In this document: positions 1-8,914 of the stretch, one piece after another
Numbering within the stretch: the stretch's first letter is position 1
Layout of the letters: every line of letters begins with the position of its first letter
IMG/VR virus record: IMGVR_UViG_3300046010_007443
Coordinates: 1 to 43,761 of that record
DNA from: a virus
Direction: 5' to 3' (one strand)
Length of the DNA: 43,761 nt
The notes under the pieces: generated by a model
Seen by the model: only the letters and a program-made list of their open reading frames with translations
What the model was told of the DNA's origin: nothing
Databases searched by the model: none
Position numbers and translations under genes: made by a program

Positions 1-2
1 AA

Positions 3-155
3 CACGCATATGAAGAAGCACTCGATTTGGCCCAATATTTAAAAAAAGAAATCACAACGCTTAACACAATCCAGGATATGATCAAGAAATATCCTAATGA
101 TGCTGATTTGGGTGAAGCATTAAGACAGTTATATGGCCAAAAGCAAACTAAGTGA
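3..155 (+). CDS. C-terminal end of an unknown protein (5' partial)
   Basis: The frame is open from the left edge and stops with TGA at 153-155. The visible 50 residues are charged and helical (AYEEALDLAQYLKKEITTLN, ending GQKQTK). It overlaps the start of the nuclease gene by 23 bases, as is common in this compact window, which supports it as a real gene. I recognise no family. Confidence 0.7.
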   Translation, partial: HAYEEALDLAQYLKKEITTLNTIQDMIKKYPNDADLGEALRQLYGQKQTK

Positions 156-1077
156 GGTTGAGCTAAGAGTAAAGAACTTTACCCTACCAGAAATCAATCA
201 CTCATTTCAGCGTACTGTATCCTACTCTCAGTTTTCAATGTATTCAACGTGCCCACATCAGTGGTATTTAAGCTACGTTGAAAATAAACAACCATATCAA
301 GCTAGTATCCACACTGTATTTGGAACTTCATTCCATGAAACACTTCAAGAATACATTAATACAATGTATAATATAAGTGGAGCAGCAGCTGATAAGATGG
401 ATCTAGAAGCTCTATTCACTGAACGCTTTAGAGAAGTATATAGAAGAGAATATGAGAAAGTAGGAGAGCACTTTAGCAATCCACTTGAAATGAGAGACTT
501 CTTCGATGATGGAATAGCAATTCTAAGTTGGATTAAAGCAAGACGAAATAAATTATTTACAATACGTAAAGTAAAACTACTGGGTATAGAGTTACCTCTA
601 TTAGTAGGGGTAAGTAAAAACATATTTCTAAAAGGATTTATTGATTTTATCTTATACGATACTGAACTAAATAAAGTTTACATTTATGACATCAAAACCT
701 CGACGCGTGGATGGGGCGAAAGAGAAAAGAAGGACGATACTAAACTCTCTCAAATCCTCCTTTATAAAGAGTACTTTGCAAAACAATTCGGACTCGACGT
801 TGATCGAATCGAAGTTGAATACTTTATTGTCAAACGAAAAATTTGGGAAAACGAGGAATATCCAATTCCCAGGGTTCAATCCTTCAAGCCCGCTAGTGGA
901 AAAACCAAAAGACGACAAGCAGTAGATAACTTTAATGCTTTTGTACAAGATTGCTTTGATGAAAGTGGTAAACCGAAAATTAAGTCGTATCTTAAAAATG
1001 TAGGTGAAAGCAGCTGCAAATGGTGCCCCTATGCAGATAAACCAGATCTTTGCAATAAGGTTGCGTCTTCCATATAA
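133..1077 (+). CDS. PD-(D/E)XK nuclease, Cas4/RecB-like, with probable Fe-S cluster
   Basis: A 314-aa protein with the layout of Cas4/AddB/RecB-family nucleases. Near the N-terminus are a conserved cysteine (C40 in STCPHQW) and the GTSFHE motif with H68. The metal-binding core follows: D171 in GFIDFIL and the D186-x-K188 signature in YDIKTS. Three further cysteines close the protein (C295-x2-C298-x8-C307); with C40 they fit the four-cysteine 4Fe-4S clamp of Cas4-like enzymes. In phages such nucleases act in recombination or DNA-end processing. No cas1 or cas2 lies nearby, so a CRISPR role is not suggested. Family assignment is firm; the exact role is inferred. Confidence 0.85.
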   Translation: MAKSKLSEVELRVKNFTLPEINHSFQRTVSYSQFSMYSTCPHQWYLSYVENKQPYQASIHTVFGTSFHETLQEYINTMYNISGAAADKMDLEALFTERFREVYRREYEKVGEHFSNPLEMRDFFDDGIAILSWIKARRNKLFTIRKVKLLGIELPLLVGVSKNIFLKGFIDFILYDTELNKVYIYDIKTSTRGWGEREKKDDTKLSQILLYKEYFAKQFGLDVDRIEVEYFIVKRKIWENEEYPIPRVQSFKPASGKTKRRQAVDNFNAFVQDCFDESGKPKIKSYLKNVGESSCKWCPYADKPDLCNKVASSI

Positions 1078-1082
1078 ACGTA

Positions 1083-1090
1083 TATATTTA
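1083..1090 (+). promoter_or_regulatory. TATATTTA promoter box upstream of the glycan operon
   Basis: TATATTTA followed by T, 16 bases before the start codon at 1107, at the spacing seen before many other genes here. No clear GGCAAGAC box is present upstream. It is the best candidate promoter for the small DNA-binding gene and the long operon behind it. Confidence 0.5.
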
Positions 1091-1106
1091 TATCAAAATA
1101 TAGTAT

Positions 1107-1304
1107 ATGGCAAAGTCAAATATGCAATTAACAAGCGTAAAGATTCCTGAAGATTTATTTGAACAATTCAAAATTGCATGTGTAAAGTACAAATTTAGTG
1201 TGCAGAAATTAACAGAACGCTGCATGTTTATGTATTTAACAGATGAAGAATTTAGAAAACAAGTTCACAATCAATTAGACACTAATTTTACAGGAAGTAT
1301 TTAA
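1107..1304 (+). CDS. Small ribbon-helix-helix-like protein
   Basis: 65 aa. The N-terminal stretch MQLTSVKIPEDLFEQFKIAC has the strand-then-helix pattern of Arc/MetJ-type ribbon-helix-helix proteins, followed by a second helix (FSVQKLTERCMFMYL). Such proteins bind DNA as dimers through the N-terminal strand. It is the first gene after a promoter box and lies 9 bases upstream of the glycan island, so it could autoregulate this transcript. That role is inference from position, and the fold call is by pattern only. Confidence 0.55.
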   Translation: MAKSNMQLTSVKIPEDLFEQFKIACVKYKFSVQKLTERCMFMYLTDEEFRKQVHNQLDTNFTGSI

Positions 1305-1313
1305 AAAACAATT

Positions 1314-2771
1314 ATGAAAGAAGGTTACATTCCCCAAGCACAAAGAAAAAAAATTCTATTATTATGTGACGATATCCGAATGACATCAGGTATCTCCACA
1401 ATGGCTCGTGAAATCGTAGTAGGCACAGCTCATCATTACAACTGGGTTAACGTTGGTGGAGCTATTAATCATCCAGATCAAGGTAAACGTTTTGATTTAA
1501 ATGAGGATACTAATAAACATGCTGGTATTAATGATGCTAGTGTTATATTATATCCAATCAATGGATATGGTGATCCGATGTTTCTTAAACAGATGATTGC
1601 TCTGGAAAAACCAGATGCATTAATGATGTTTACTGACCCTCGCTATTGGGTTTGGTTATTTCAGATGGAGCATGAGATTAGAAAAACCATTCCTATTATT
1701 TATTTGAATATATGGGATGACTTACCTTACCCAATGTATAATAAGTCATTCTACGAATCGTGTGATGCTTTACTTGCAATCAGTAAACAAACAGAAAACA
1801 TCAATCGTTCAGTATTAGGAGTAGAATTATCAGCTGAAAAAGTAATTAAATATGTTCCCCATGGTATTAATGAAGATATGTTCTTCCCTATTACTAAAGA
1901 ACATCCTGAATGGTTAGCATTGCAAGATTTTAAGAAACAGTTATTTAAAGGAAAAGAATACGACTTTGTATTACACTACAATGCTAGAAATATCCGTCGT
2001 AAGTGTGTTCCTGATTTGATGTTAGCTTGGAAAATATTCATGGATAAATTATCTGATGATGCTAAGAAGAAATGTGCGTTTGTACTTCATACTCAACCAG
2101 TAGATGAAAACGGAACTGATTTATATGCTGTAAAGGATATGCTATTTGGTAATTATGAATACAATATTATATTTGAACAGAATCGTTACCCAACAAATAT
2201 AATGAATTTACTCTATAATGCTACAGACATTACAGCATTGATTTCATCTAATGAAGGTTGGGGATTATCACTTACAGAAGCAATGATGTGTGGTAAACCA
2301 ATCATCGCTACCGTAACAGGTGGTATGCAAGATCAACTGCGCTTTGAAGATGAAAATGGTGAATGGATTAAATTCACTGAAGAATTTGGATCTAACCACA
2401 GAGGTAAATATAAAAAAGCAGGCAAATGGGCTTATTCAGTATTTCCATCTAACCTTTCTCTTGTAGGATCAGTCCCAACACCTTATATCTTTGATGACAG
2501 AGCAGAACCATTTGATATTGCAGACCAAATCAGTCGTGCCTATATTGATAAAATGAGTGATCCTAAAGAATGGATTGAAAAAGGAAAAGCAGCTCGCGAA
2601 TGGGTTACTTCAGATGAATCAATGATGACAGCAAGATGGATGTGTAAAAACACTATTGATGGTATAGATGCTACTTTTGAAAAGTGGACTCCTCGTCATA
2701 GATTTGAACTCATTCAAATAGAAACTCGTAAACAACCTAAACATTTTATTAAACACGTTATCGCAAAATAA
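1314..2771 (+). CDS. GT-B glycosyltransferase (GT4-like)
   Basis: 485 aa. The C-terminal half carries the nucleotide-sugar-binding signature of GT4-type retaining enzymes: NEGWGLSLTEAMMCGKPIIA, the E-x7-E motif that holds the donor, followed by TGG. The N-terminal half starts with a Rossmann-like strand (KKILLLCDDIRMTSGIS) whose TSGIS segment matches the acceptor-side loop of GT-B enzymes. First enzyme of the glycan island, with another GT-B enzyme two bases downstream. Sugar specificity cannot be read. Confidence 0.85.
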   Translation: MKEGYIPQAQRKKILLLCDDIRMTSGISTMAREIVVGTAHHYNWVNVGGAINHPDQGKRFDLNEDTNKHAGINDASVILYPINGYGDPMFLKQMIALEKPDALMMFTDPRYWVWLFQMEHEIRKTIPIIYLNIWDDLPYPMYNKSFYESCDALLAISKQTENINRSVLGVELSAEKVIKYVPHGINEDMFFPITKEHPEWLALQDFKKQLFKGKEYDFVLHYNARNIRRKCVPDLMLAWKIFMDKLSDDAKKKCAFVLHTQPVDENGTDLYAVKDMLFGNYEYNIIFEQNRYPTNIMNLLYNATDITALISSNEGWGLSLTEAMMCGKPIIATVTGGMQDQLRFEDENGEWIKFTEEFGSNHRGKYKKAGKWAYSVFPSNLSLVGSVPTPYIFDDRAEPFDIADQISRAYIDKMSDPKEWIEKGKAAREWVTSDESMMTARWMCKNTIDGIDATFEKWTPRHRFELIQIETRKQPKHFIKHVIAK

Positions 2772-2772
2772 T

Positions 2773-4083
2773 ATGAAACAATTAGTAGTAATAAGTTGTC
2801 CTATTGACACATATTCTGGTTATGGTGCTCGCTCTAGAGATATTGTAAAAGCGCTTTTAAAAGCAGACAAATACGATATTAAAATTCTCCCACAAAGATG
2901 GGGTAGTACACCCTTTGGATTCTTACAAGCAGATAATCCTGAACATAAACAAATTTTAGATTGTTTCCTCCAACAACCTCAACTCCCACGCCAACCAGAC
3001 TGTTGGATTCAAATCACAGTACCAAATGAATTCCACCCAGTAGGAAAATATAACATTGGTATTACAGCAGGTATTGAAACAACAGTGTGCGACCCAAGCT
3101 GGATTGATGGTATTAATAAAATGAATTTAACATTAGTATCATCTGAACATGCTAAAAAGGTATTTGAACAATCAGTATTCGAACAACGCGACCAACAATC
3201 AGGTCAAGTTGTAAGACAAGTCAAACTTGAAAAACCAGTAGAGGTATTATTTGAAGGTGTTGATTCTAATATCTATCAAAAAATAGATGCTGTTAATGAT
3301 AGTGAAGTGTGGGATGTATTAGATTCAATTGAAGAAGAATTTAATTTCCTCTATGTTGGTCATTGGTTACAAGGTGAATTAGGACAAGATAGAAAAGACA
3401 CAGGTATGTTAGTTAAAACATTCCTTGAAACGTTCAAAGGCAAAGGTAAAAAACCTGGTCTTATTATGAAAACATCTTCTGCTACCTATTCAATTATGGA
3501 TAGAGAAGAGATTATTGATAAAATCAATAAAATTCGTGAATTTGTAGGAGATGAAAATTTACCTAATATCTATCTCTTCCATGGTGAATTAACAGATAAT
3601 GAAATAAATGAATTATACAACCATCCTAAAGTAAAAGCACACGTATCATTCACTAAAGGTGAAGGGTACGGTAGACCATTACTTGAAGCATCAATCAGCC
3701 AAAAACCAGTAATTGCTCCTAATTGGAGTGGACATATTGATTTCCTTGATGCTGAAATGTCAACATTACTTCCTGGTGAAGTAAGACAAATCCATCCATC
3801 AGCAGTAGTACAAAATATGCTTATTCCTGAATCAGGATGGTTTACAGTTAATTATAAAGTAGCTTCTGAAACATTAGAAGATGTTTATAAGAACTATAAG
3901 AAATATCTTGATGGTGCAAAGAGACAAGCGTATCGTTCACGTACTGAATTCAATTTAGATAAAATGGCTGAAAAGTTAAACACTATAATTGAAGAAAAAG
4001 TACCTAAACAAGTATCACTCAAATTACCTCAGCTGAAAAAGATCGAATTACCTAAACTTAAAAAGGTAGATGATGCAAAATAA
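2773..4083 (+). CDS. GT-B glycosyltransferase (GT4-like)
   Basis: 436 aa. The N-terminal Rossmann strand reaches a YSGYGARSRD loop, typical of GT4 enzymes. The donor-binding motif is KGEGYGRPLLEASISQKPVI (E-x7-E), followed by NWSGHIDFL. It starts one base after the previous stop, so the two are probably translated together. The tail (res ~410-436) is Lys/Pro/Leu-rich and looks like a linker. Acceptor and donor unknown. Confidence 0.85.
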   Translation: MKQLVVISCPIDTYSGYGARSRDIVKALLKADKYDIKILPQRWGSTPFGFLQADNPEHKQILDCFLQQPQLPRQPDCWIQITVPNEFHPVGKYNIGITAGIETTVCDPSWIDGINKMNLTLVSSEHAKKVFEQSVFEQRDQQSGQVVRQVKLEKPVEVLFEGVDSNIYQKIDAVNDSEVWDVLDSIEEEFNFLYVGHWLQGELGQDRKDTGMLVKTFLETFKGKGKKPGLIMKTSSATYSIMDREEIIDKINKIREFVGDENLPNIYLFHGELTDNEINELYNHPKVKAHVSFTKGEGYGRPLLEASISQKPVIAPNWSGHIDFLDAEMSTLLPGEVRQIHPSAVVQNMLIPESGWFTVNYKVASETLEDVYKNYKKYLDGAKRQAYRSRTEFNLDKMAEKLNTIIEEKVPKQVSLKLPQLKKIELPKLKKVDDAK

Positions 4084-4127
4084 TACAGGTGCTATAATCT
4101 ATACTTTTCAAAACAATACATTAAGTT

Positions 4128-4520
4128 ATGAAAGAATCACTTATCATCTGTCCTAGATGCGGCTCAAATGCTTGTCACGAGGCATCAAATGAAAAATTTA
4201 CAATGTGGAGCTGCTTTGGATGTGGGTTTACTTCTAACTCCACAATGATTGAAGCCAATATCCCAGAAACAGAAAAAGTACTTCCTGAATTATACAAAGC
4301 ACTAAAATTCAAAGATGAAAAGGGATATCATTGGTATCCAATTGCTTTAACATTTGATGATAAATCAATGGTATTTGCTGAAGGTACTTCAACTGCAGAC
4401 TGGAAATGGTCAGCAGTACAAGCCAAAGAAGGCAAACCAGATATGACAACTAAAAAAGAATTTGAAGAGCGTGACTTTATGGAAGCGCTTGATTATGTAG
4501 GTTATTTTAATCAAAAGTAA
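4128..4520 (+). CDS. Small zinc-ribbon protein
   Basis: 130 aa. An N-terminal zinc ribbon with two Cys pairs (ICPRCGS and SCFGCGF, about 20 residues apart), then a domain rich in Trp and Lys with no motif I recognise. It sits between glycosyltransferase genes and ends one base before the next start, so it is transcribed with them. The 44-base gap upstream contains a TATAAT-like sequence (4093-4098) that might be a secondary promoter. Function unknown. Confidence 0.65.
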   Translation: MKESLIICPRCGSNACHEASNEKFTMWSCFGCGFTSNSTMIEANIPETEKVLPELYKALKFKDEKGYHWYPIALTFDDKSMVFAEGTSTADWKWSAVQAKEGKPDMTTKKEFEERDFMEALDYVGYFNQK

Positions 4521-4521
4521 T

Positions 4522-5148
4522 ATGTCTACAATTAGTTTTGCAATTACAGCACACAACGAACACGTTGAATTAAAACGTTTATTAGATCAACTTGATTCAT
4601 TCATCAATCCACAAGATGAAATCATAGTTCAATTAGATAAAACGGCTACTAAAGAAGTACAAGATGTAGCAATGGGTTATGGAGTTGGATCTAAATATGA
4701 ATACCATAGAATATTCTCATCATTGGATAGTGATTTCGCATCATTTAAAAATACAGTTAAACGTCATTGTACTCGTGATTGGGTCTTCTTTATAGATGCC
4801 GATGAATATTTAAGTAATGGTTTAGCAGAAAACATCCACTCTATCCTAGATATGAATAAAGGTCTAGTTGATGTTATCGCATTACCTCGCATCAATACAG
4901 TTGAAGGATTAACTCGCATCCACATTGACAAATGGCGATGGTTTGTAGATGATAATGGTTGGGTTAACTACCCGGATTACCAAACGCGTATCTGCGCTAA
5001 TAAGCCCGAAATAATGTATATAAATAAAGTACACGAGCGCCTTACAGGTTGGAAGACAATAGCAAATTTACCTGAAGGATATGATTTAATACATCCTAAA
5101 ACAATTGAAAGACAAGAAAAACAGAATGCCCTTTATGAAACAATTTAA
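4522..5148 (+). CDS. GT2-family glycosyltransferase (GT-A fold)
   Basis: 208 aa. Starts with the GT2 strand (TISFAITAHNEHVELKRLL) and carries the metal-binding motif in DWVFFIDADEYL. The later segment INKVHERLTGW resembles the conserved VHE region of small GT2 enzymes of the WaaE/KdtX type. It is short but complete for that subgroup. It overlaps the following dehydrogenase gene by 14 bases. Confidence 0.8.
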   Translation: MSTISFAITAHNEHVELKRLLDQLDSFINPQDEIIVQLDKTATKEVQDVAMGYGVGSKYEYHRIFSSLDSDFASFKNTVKRHCTRDWVFFIDADEYLSNGLAENIHSILDMNKGLVDVIALPRINTVEGLTRIHIDKWRWFVDDNGWVNYPDYQTRICANKPEIMYINKVHERLTGWKTIANLPEGYDLIHPKTIERQEKQNALYETI

Positions 5149-5959
5149 AGTAGGTATCGTTGGAAATGGTTTCGTAGGTGAATCTCAAGCATATGCTTTC
5201 TCACCTATTGCTGATATTAAAATATTTGATATTGATCCTGTTAGATCAACTCATACATTGCTTGAGGTGTTATCTCAAGATTTTATATTTGTATGTTTAC
5301 CAACACCAATGAAAGAAAACGGTGAACAAGATATTTCATATATTGAAAATTTCTTTAAAACAATTCCAAATCAAAAAGCTATTTTCATTCTTAAATCAAC
5401 TGTATTACCAGGCACAACAAAAAAGCTACAGGATAAATACGGTGTAAAAATAGTATTTAGCCCTGAATTTTTAACTGAGAAAACAGCTAAACTAGATATG
5501 TTAACACAATCTAGAATTGTTTTGGGAGGAGAAAAACAGTGGTATTCTAAAGCTTTAAAATTATTTAAGGCTCGCTTTGGAGAAAAACATTATGTGTTAA
5601 CAGATAGTACAACAGCTGAATTAATTAAATACATGGCTAATACATTCTTAGCTGTTAAAGTATCTGTTGTAAATGAGTTTTATAGACTAGCTAATGAGTT
5701 AGGTGTTGAGTGGAATAAAGCATTAGAGGGATTTGTTTCTGATCCTCGTATTGGCAACTCACACACTCAAGTTCCCGGCCATGATGGTAAATTAGGATTT
5801 GGAGGAACATGTTTCCCTAAAGATATAAACGCCCTAATTACAATGGGTAAAGAATTAGGAGTAAATATGAATACACTTGAAGCAGCTTGGGAAACAAATC
5901 TAGAAGTCAGACCAGAACAAGATTGGAAAGAATTAATTGGTAGAGCTATTAGTAAATAA
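5135..5959 (+). CDS. UDP-glucose/GDP-mannose dehydrogenase-like enzyme, short form
   Basis: NAD-binding N-terminus (KVGIVGNGFVGESQAYAF), the KSTVLPGTTK and SPEFLTEKTA segments, and the catalytic-cysteine motif GFGGTCFPKD all match the UDP-glucose 6-dehydrogenase family. At about 274 aa it lacks the C-terminal UDP-binding domain of the usual ~400-aa enzyme, ending shortly after the central dimerisation helix. ATG codons at 5126 and 5135 are both possible; 5135 places the Rossmann strand at the usual distance. It could be a minimal enzyme, a partner-dependent one, or decayed. Confidence 0.8.
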   Translation: MKQFKVGIVGNGFVGESQAYAFSPIADIKIFDIDPVRSTHTLLEVLSQDFIFVCLPTPMKENGEQDISYIENFFKTIPNQKAIFILKSTVLPGTTKKLQDKYGVKIVFSPEFLTEKTAKLDMLTQSRIVLGGEKQWYSKALKLFKARFGEKHYVLTDSTTAELIKYMANTFLAVKVSVVNEFYRLANELGVEWNKALEGFVSDPRIGNSHTQVPGHDGKLGFGGTCFPKDINALITMGKELGVNMNTLEAAWETNLEVRPEQDWKELIGRAISK

Positions 5960-5966
5960 ACAATTT

Positions 5967-6995
5967 ATGAAAACAGCATTAGTATTAGGTGCAGGTGGAT
6001 TTATAGGCTCACATTTAGTAAAACGCCTCAAATCAGAAGGATATTGGGTACGTGGTGTTGATTTAAAATATCCTGAACATTGGGAAACAGCAGCAGACGA
6101 CTTTGTAATTGGTGATTTAAGAGACCCCCAGGTAGTAAGTCGAGTAATGTTTGCCCCTAACCAACGTTCATTAAGTGATAAAGAAAATTCATTTGATGAA
6201 GTATATCAATTAGCAGCGGATATGGGAGGTGCAGGATATATCTTCACAGGCAATAATGACGCAAATGTAATGCATAATTCAGCTTTGGTTAACTTAAATG
6301 TAGCTCACGAAGCAACTAAGCAAAATATCAAGCGTGTATTTTACAGTTCATCAGCCTGTATGTACCCTGAACACAATCAATTAGACCCAAACAACCCTAA
6401 CTGTGAAGAATCAAGTGCATACCCAGCAAACCCAGATTCAGAATATGGATGGGAAAAACTATTCAGTGAACGTTTATTCTTAGCTTTTAACCGCAATTAT
6501 GGTTTAGATGTCCGTATTGCTCGTTTCCACAATATATTCGGTCCCTATGGTACTTGGGTAGGTGGAAAAGAAAAAGCACCAGCAGCCATGTGCCGTAAAG
6601 CAGCTGAAACACCAGATGGAGGTGAGATTGAAGTATGGGGTGATGGTCAACAAACACGTTCATTCCTCTACATTGACGAGTGTATAGATGCAATATTACG
6701 TCTAATGAGACAAGATAGTTTCTTAGGTCCTGTAAATATTGGATCTGAAGAAATGGTTTCGATTAATCAACTCGCTCAAATGGCTATTGATGCTTCAGGT
6801 AAAAATATTACTATTAAGAATATCGATGGTGAGGAATTTAAAGCAAAATATGGCTTTAAATGCCCAACAGGAGTAAGAGGTAGAAACAGTGATAATAAAC
6901 TATATAAAGAAAAAATTGGATCAGATGTTTATTATCCCCTAGACAAAGGCATTGAACAAACATTTAAATGGATAAATAAACAAATAAATAAATAA
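5967..6995 (+). CDS. GDP-mannose 3,5-epimerase-like SDR enzyme
   Basis: 342 aa from ATG 5967, which places GAGGFIGSH at the usual distance from the N-terminus. The segments AADMGGAGYIFT, FYSSSACMYPE, RFHNIFGPYGTW, GGKEKAPAAMCRKA, WGDGQQTRSFLYIDEC and GVRGRNSDN closely follow plant-type GDP-mannose 3,5-epimerase. The SDR catalytic YxxxK is YGWEK. The family converts GDP-D-mannose to GDP-L-galactose or GDP-L-gulose. It lies 7 bases after the dehydrogenase gene. Substrate is inferred from motif similarity. Confidence 0.85.
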   Translation: MKTALVLGAGGFIGSHLVKRLKSEGYWVRGVDLKYPEHWETAADDFVIGDLRDPQVVSRVMFAPNQRSLSDKENSFDEVYQLAADMGGAGYIFTGNNDANVMHNSALVNLNVAHEATKQNIKRVFYSSSACMYPEHNQLDPNNPNCEESSAYPANPDSEYGWEKLFSERLFLAFNRNYGLDVRIARFHNIFGPYGTWVGGKEKAPAAMCRKAAETPDGGEIEVWGDGQQTRSFLYIDECIDAILRLMRQDSFLGPVNIGSEEMVSINQLAQMAIDASGKNITIKNIDGEEFKAKYGFKCPTGVRGRNSDNKLYKEKIGSDVYYPLDKGIEQTFKWINKQINK

Positions 6996-6997
6996 TT

Positions 6998-8914
6998 ATG
7001 TATAAAGTAGTTCATAAACCTTGGGGTAAGGAAGAATGGCTTGAGTTAAATGATGCTTACTGCTATAAAAGAATATATATTAATGCTGGATATAAGACAA
7101 GTTACCAATATCATCAGTTTAAAAAAGAAACCAACTACATTATAGAAGGAACAGCTGAAGTGTGGTTAGAAAATGATAAAGGAGTTGTTGAAAAGAAAAT
7201 AATGAAAGCAGGTGAATTCTTTAATGTAACACCCCCTAAAAAACATCGAGTAATAGCTATTACAGATATTATTTTACAAGAAGTATCTACTCCTCATGTC
7301 GATGATGTCTTTAGAATCAATGATGAATTTAATAGAGCAGATGGAAAAATAGAAGCAGAACACTCAACTCCCGCTGTATTGATATTATCAGCAGGGATTG
7401 GTTCTCGTTTAGGTGAACTTACTAAGAATATAAACAAAGCAATGTTACCTATTAATAATAAAGCTATTATTTCACATATTATAGAAAAATTCTCTAAAGA
7501 ATATGAATTCATAGTAACATTGGGATACAAAGGAGAAGAATTAAAAGAATACTGTGAATTAACCCACCCTAACCATAAGTTCCAGTTCGTAACTATTGAT
7601 AACATAGAGGGAAACGGGTCAGGACCTGGGTATTCTGCTTTACAATGTAAACAATATTTACAACGTCCTTTCTACTTTGTAACTGCAGATTGTATTGTTA
7701 ATTCTAAAATTCCTCATTTAGATGGTAATTGGTTAGGTGTTTATCCTACAGGATACCCTGAAAAATATTCTACTGTTAAGATTGATGAGCATGATACTAT
7801 TCTTGATCTTACAGGTAAAAACAATAATGGGTATGATAATGCTTTTATTGGGTTAGCTAGTATTTGGGATTATAGTATTTTCTGGGGCGAGTTAGAATCT
7901 AATATTAAGCAGGGTGAAATAGTATCTGCTTTTGAAACAGTATCTAAATATTCTAACTTTAAAGCTAAACACCTAAAGTGGCTTGATACTGGAAATATAG
8001 ATGATTTGAACAGAACTAAAGAGCATTTTAGAGATAACCCACTATCATTGTATAAAGTAACAGATGAAATTACTTATAAAAATGAGAAGTTTATTAAGTT
8101 TAATCCTAATACTGACTTTATTAAAAATAAAGCAAAACGTGCTTCTATTCTAGATAATTTGATTCCTTCTGGGTTTACAAATACTAAATACTTTATAGGA
8201 TATAAATGGGAACCCGGAGGAACATTATATAATTATGATTCTTTAGAATTATATACTTCATTTTTAGATTTCTATAAAAAAGTATTATCTAAAGCAGACA
8301 TGTACTCTGATAGTAAAGAAATATTCCATGAATTTTATAATAATAAAACAGAACAAAGAAAACAAAAATTCATAAATAGATTCGGATCCCATTATTACAC
8401 TCAGTCATTTAATATTAATGGAACAACATACAATTCTTTAGATAAAATATGGTCTTTAATTGATATAAATCAGTTAAGTTCTAATCCTTCTTATACTTTA
8501 TTCCATGGTGATCTGCAATTTGATAATATTATATACGACCCAGAAATAAATAAATTCATTTATATTGATTGGAGAGAATCGTTTGGTGGATCCACTAAAG
8601 GAGGAGATGTATATTATGATTTAGCTAAATTATATGGAGGATGCATTATTCCTTACAATTTAATGAAAGAAGAATCTTGGGTTAAGTTGTACGAAGGTTC
8701 ATCCGTTATCAATTATTCATATTCTGTTCCTGTTAACTTAACTAAGTTTAAAAACGAATATGAAAAATGGATAGTAGAAAATGGATTTGATTTAAATAGA
8801 GTGAAATTAATAACCGGATTAATATTCTTAAACATGTCTCCACTACATGATGAAAAGTTTGCTAAAATGTTGTGGTTTAAATCAATTGAAATATTAAGTG
8901 CTTTTAATAAATAA
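6998..8914 (+). CDS. Cupin / nucleotidyltransferase / APH-type kinase fusion
   Basis: 638 aa with three domains. Residues ~5-118 form a cupin like the mannose-6-phosphate isomerase type II barrel (YQYHQFKKETNYIIEGTAEV). Residues ~125-350 form a sugar-phosphate nucleotidyltransferase with the signature LSAGIGSRLGELTKNINKAM. Residues ~370-638 form a phosphotransferase of the aminoglycoside/choline kinase fold, with the catalytic loop FHGDLQFDN and metal-binding IDWRE. Kinase plus nucleotidyltransferase suggests one protein that phosphorylates and then activates a sugar or alcohol. The substrate cannot be read, and the added cupin is unusual. Confidence 0.85.
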   Translation: MYKVVHKPWGKEEWLELNDAYCYKRIYINAGYKTSYQYHQFKKETNYIIEGTAEVWLENDKGVVEKKIMKAGEFFNVTPPKKHRVIAITDIILQEVSTPHVDDVFRINDEFNRADGKIEAEHSTPAVLILSAGIGSRLGELTKNINKAMLPINNKAIISHIIEKFSKEYEFIVTLGYKGEELKEYCELTHPNHKFQFVTIDNIEGNGSGPGYSALQCKQYLQRPFYFVTADCIVNSKIPHLDGNWLGVYPTGYPEKYSTVKIDEHDTILDLTGKNNNGYDNAFIGLASIWDYSIFWGELESNIKQGEIVSAFETVSKYSNFKAKHLKWLDTGNIDDLNRTKEHFRDNPLSLYKVTDEITYKNEKFIKFNPNTDFIKNKAKRASILDNLIPSGFTNTKYFIGYKWEPGGTLYNYDSLELYTSFLDFYKKVLSKADMYSDSKEIFHEFYNNKTEQRKQKFINRFGSHYYTQSFNINGTTYNSLDKIWSLIDINQLSSNPSYTLFHGDLQFDNIIYDPEINKFIYIDWRESFGGSTKGGDVYYDLAKLYGGCIIPYNLMKEESWVKLYEGSSVINYSYSVPVNLTKFKNEYEKWIVENGFDLNRVKLITGLIFLNMSPLHDEKFAKMLWFKSIEILSAFNK

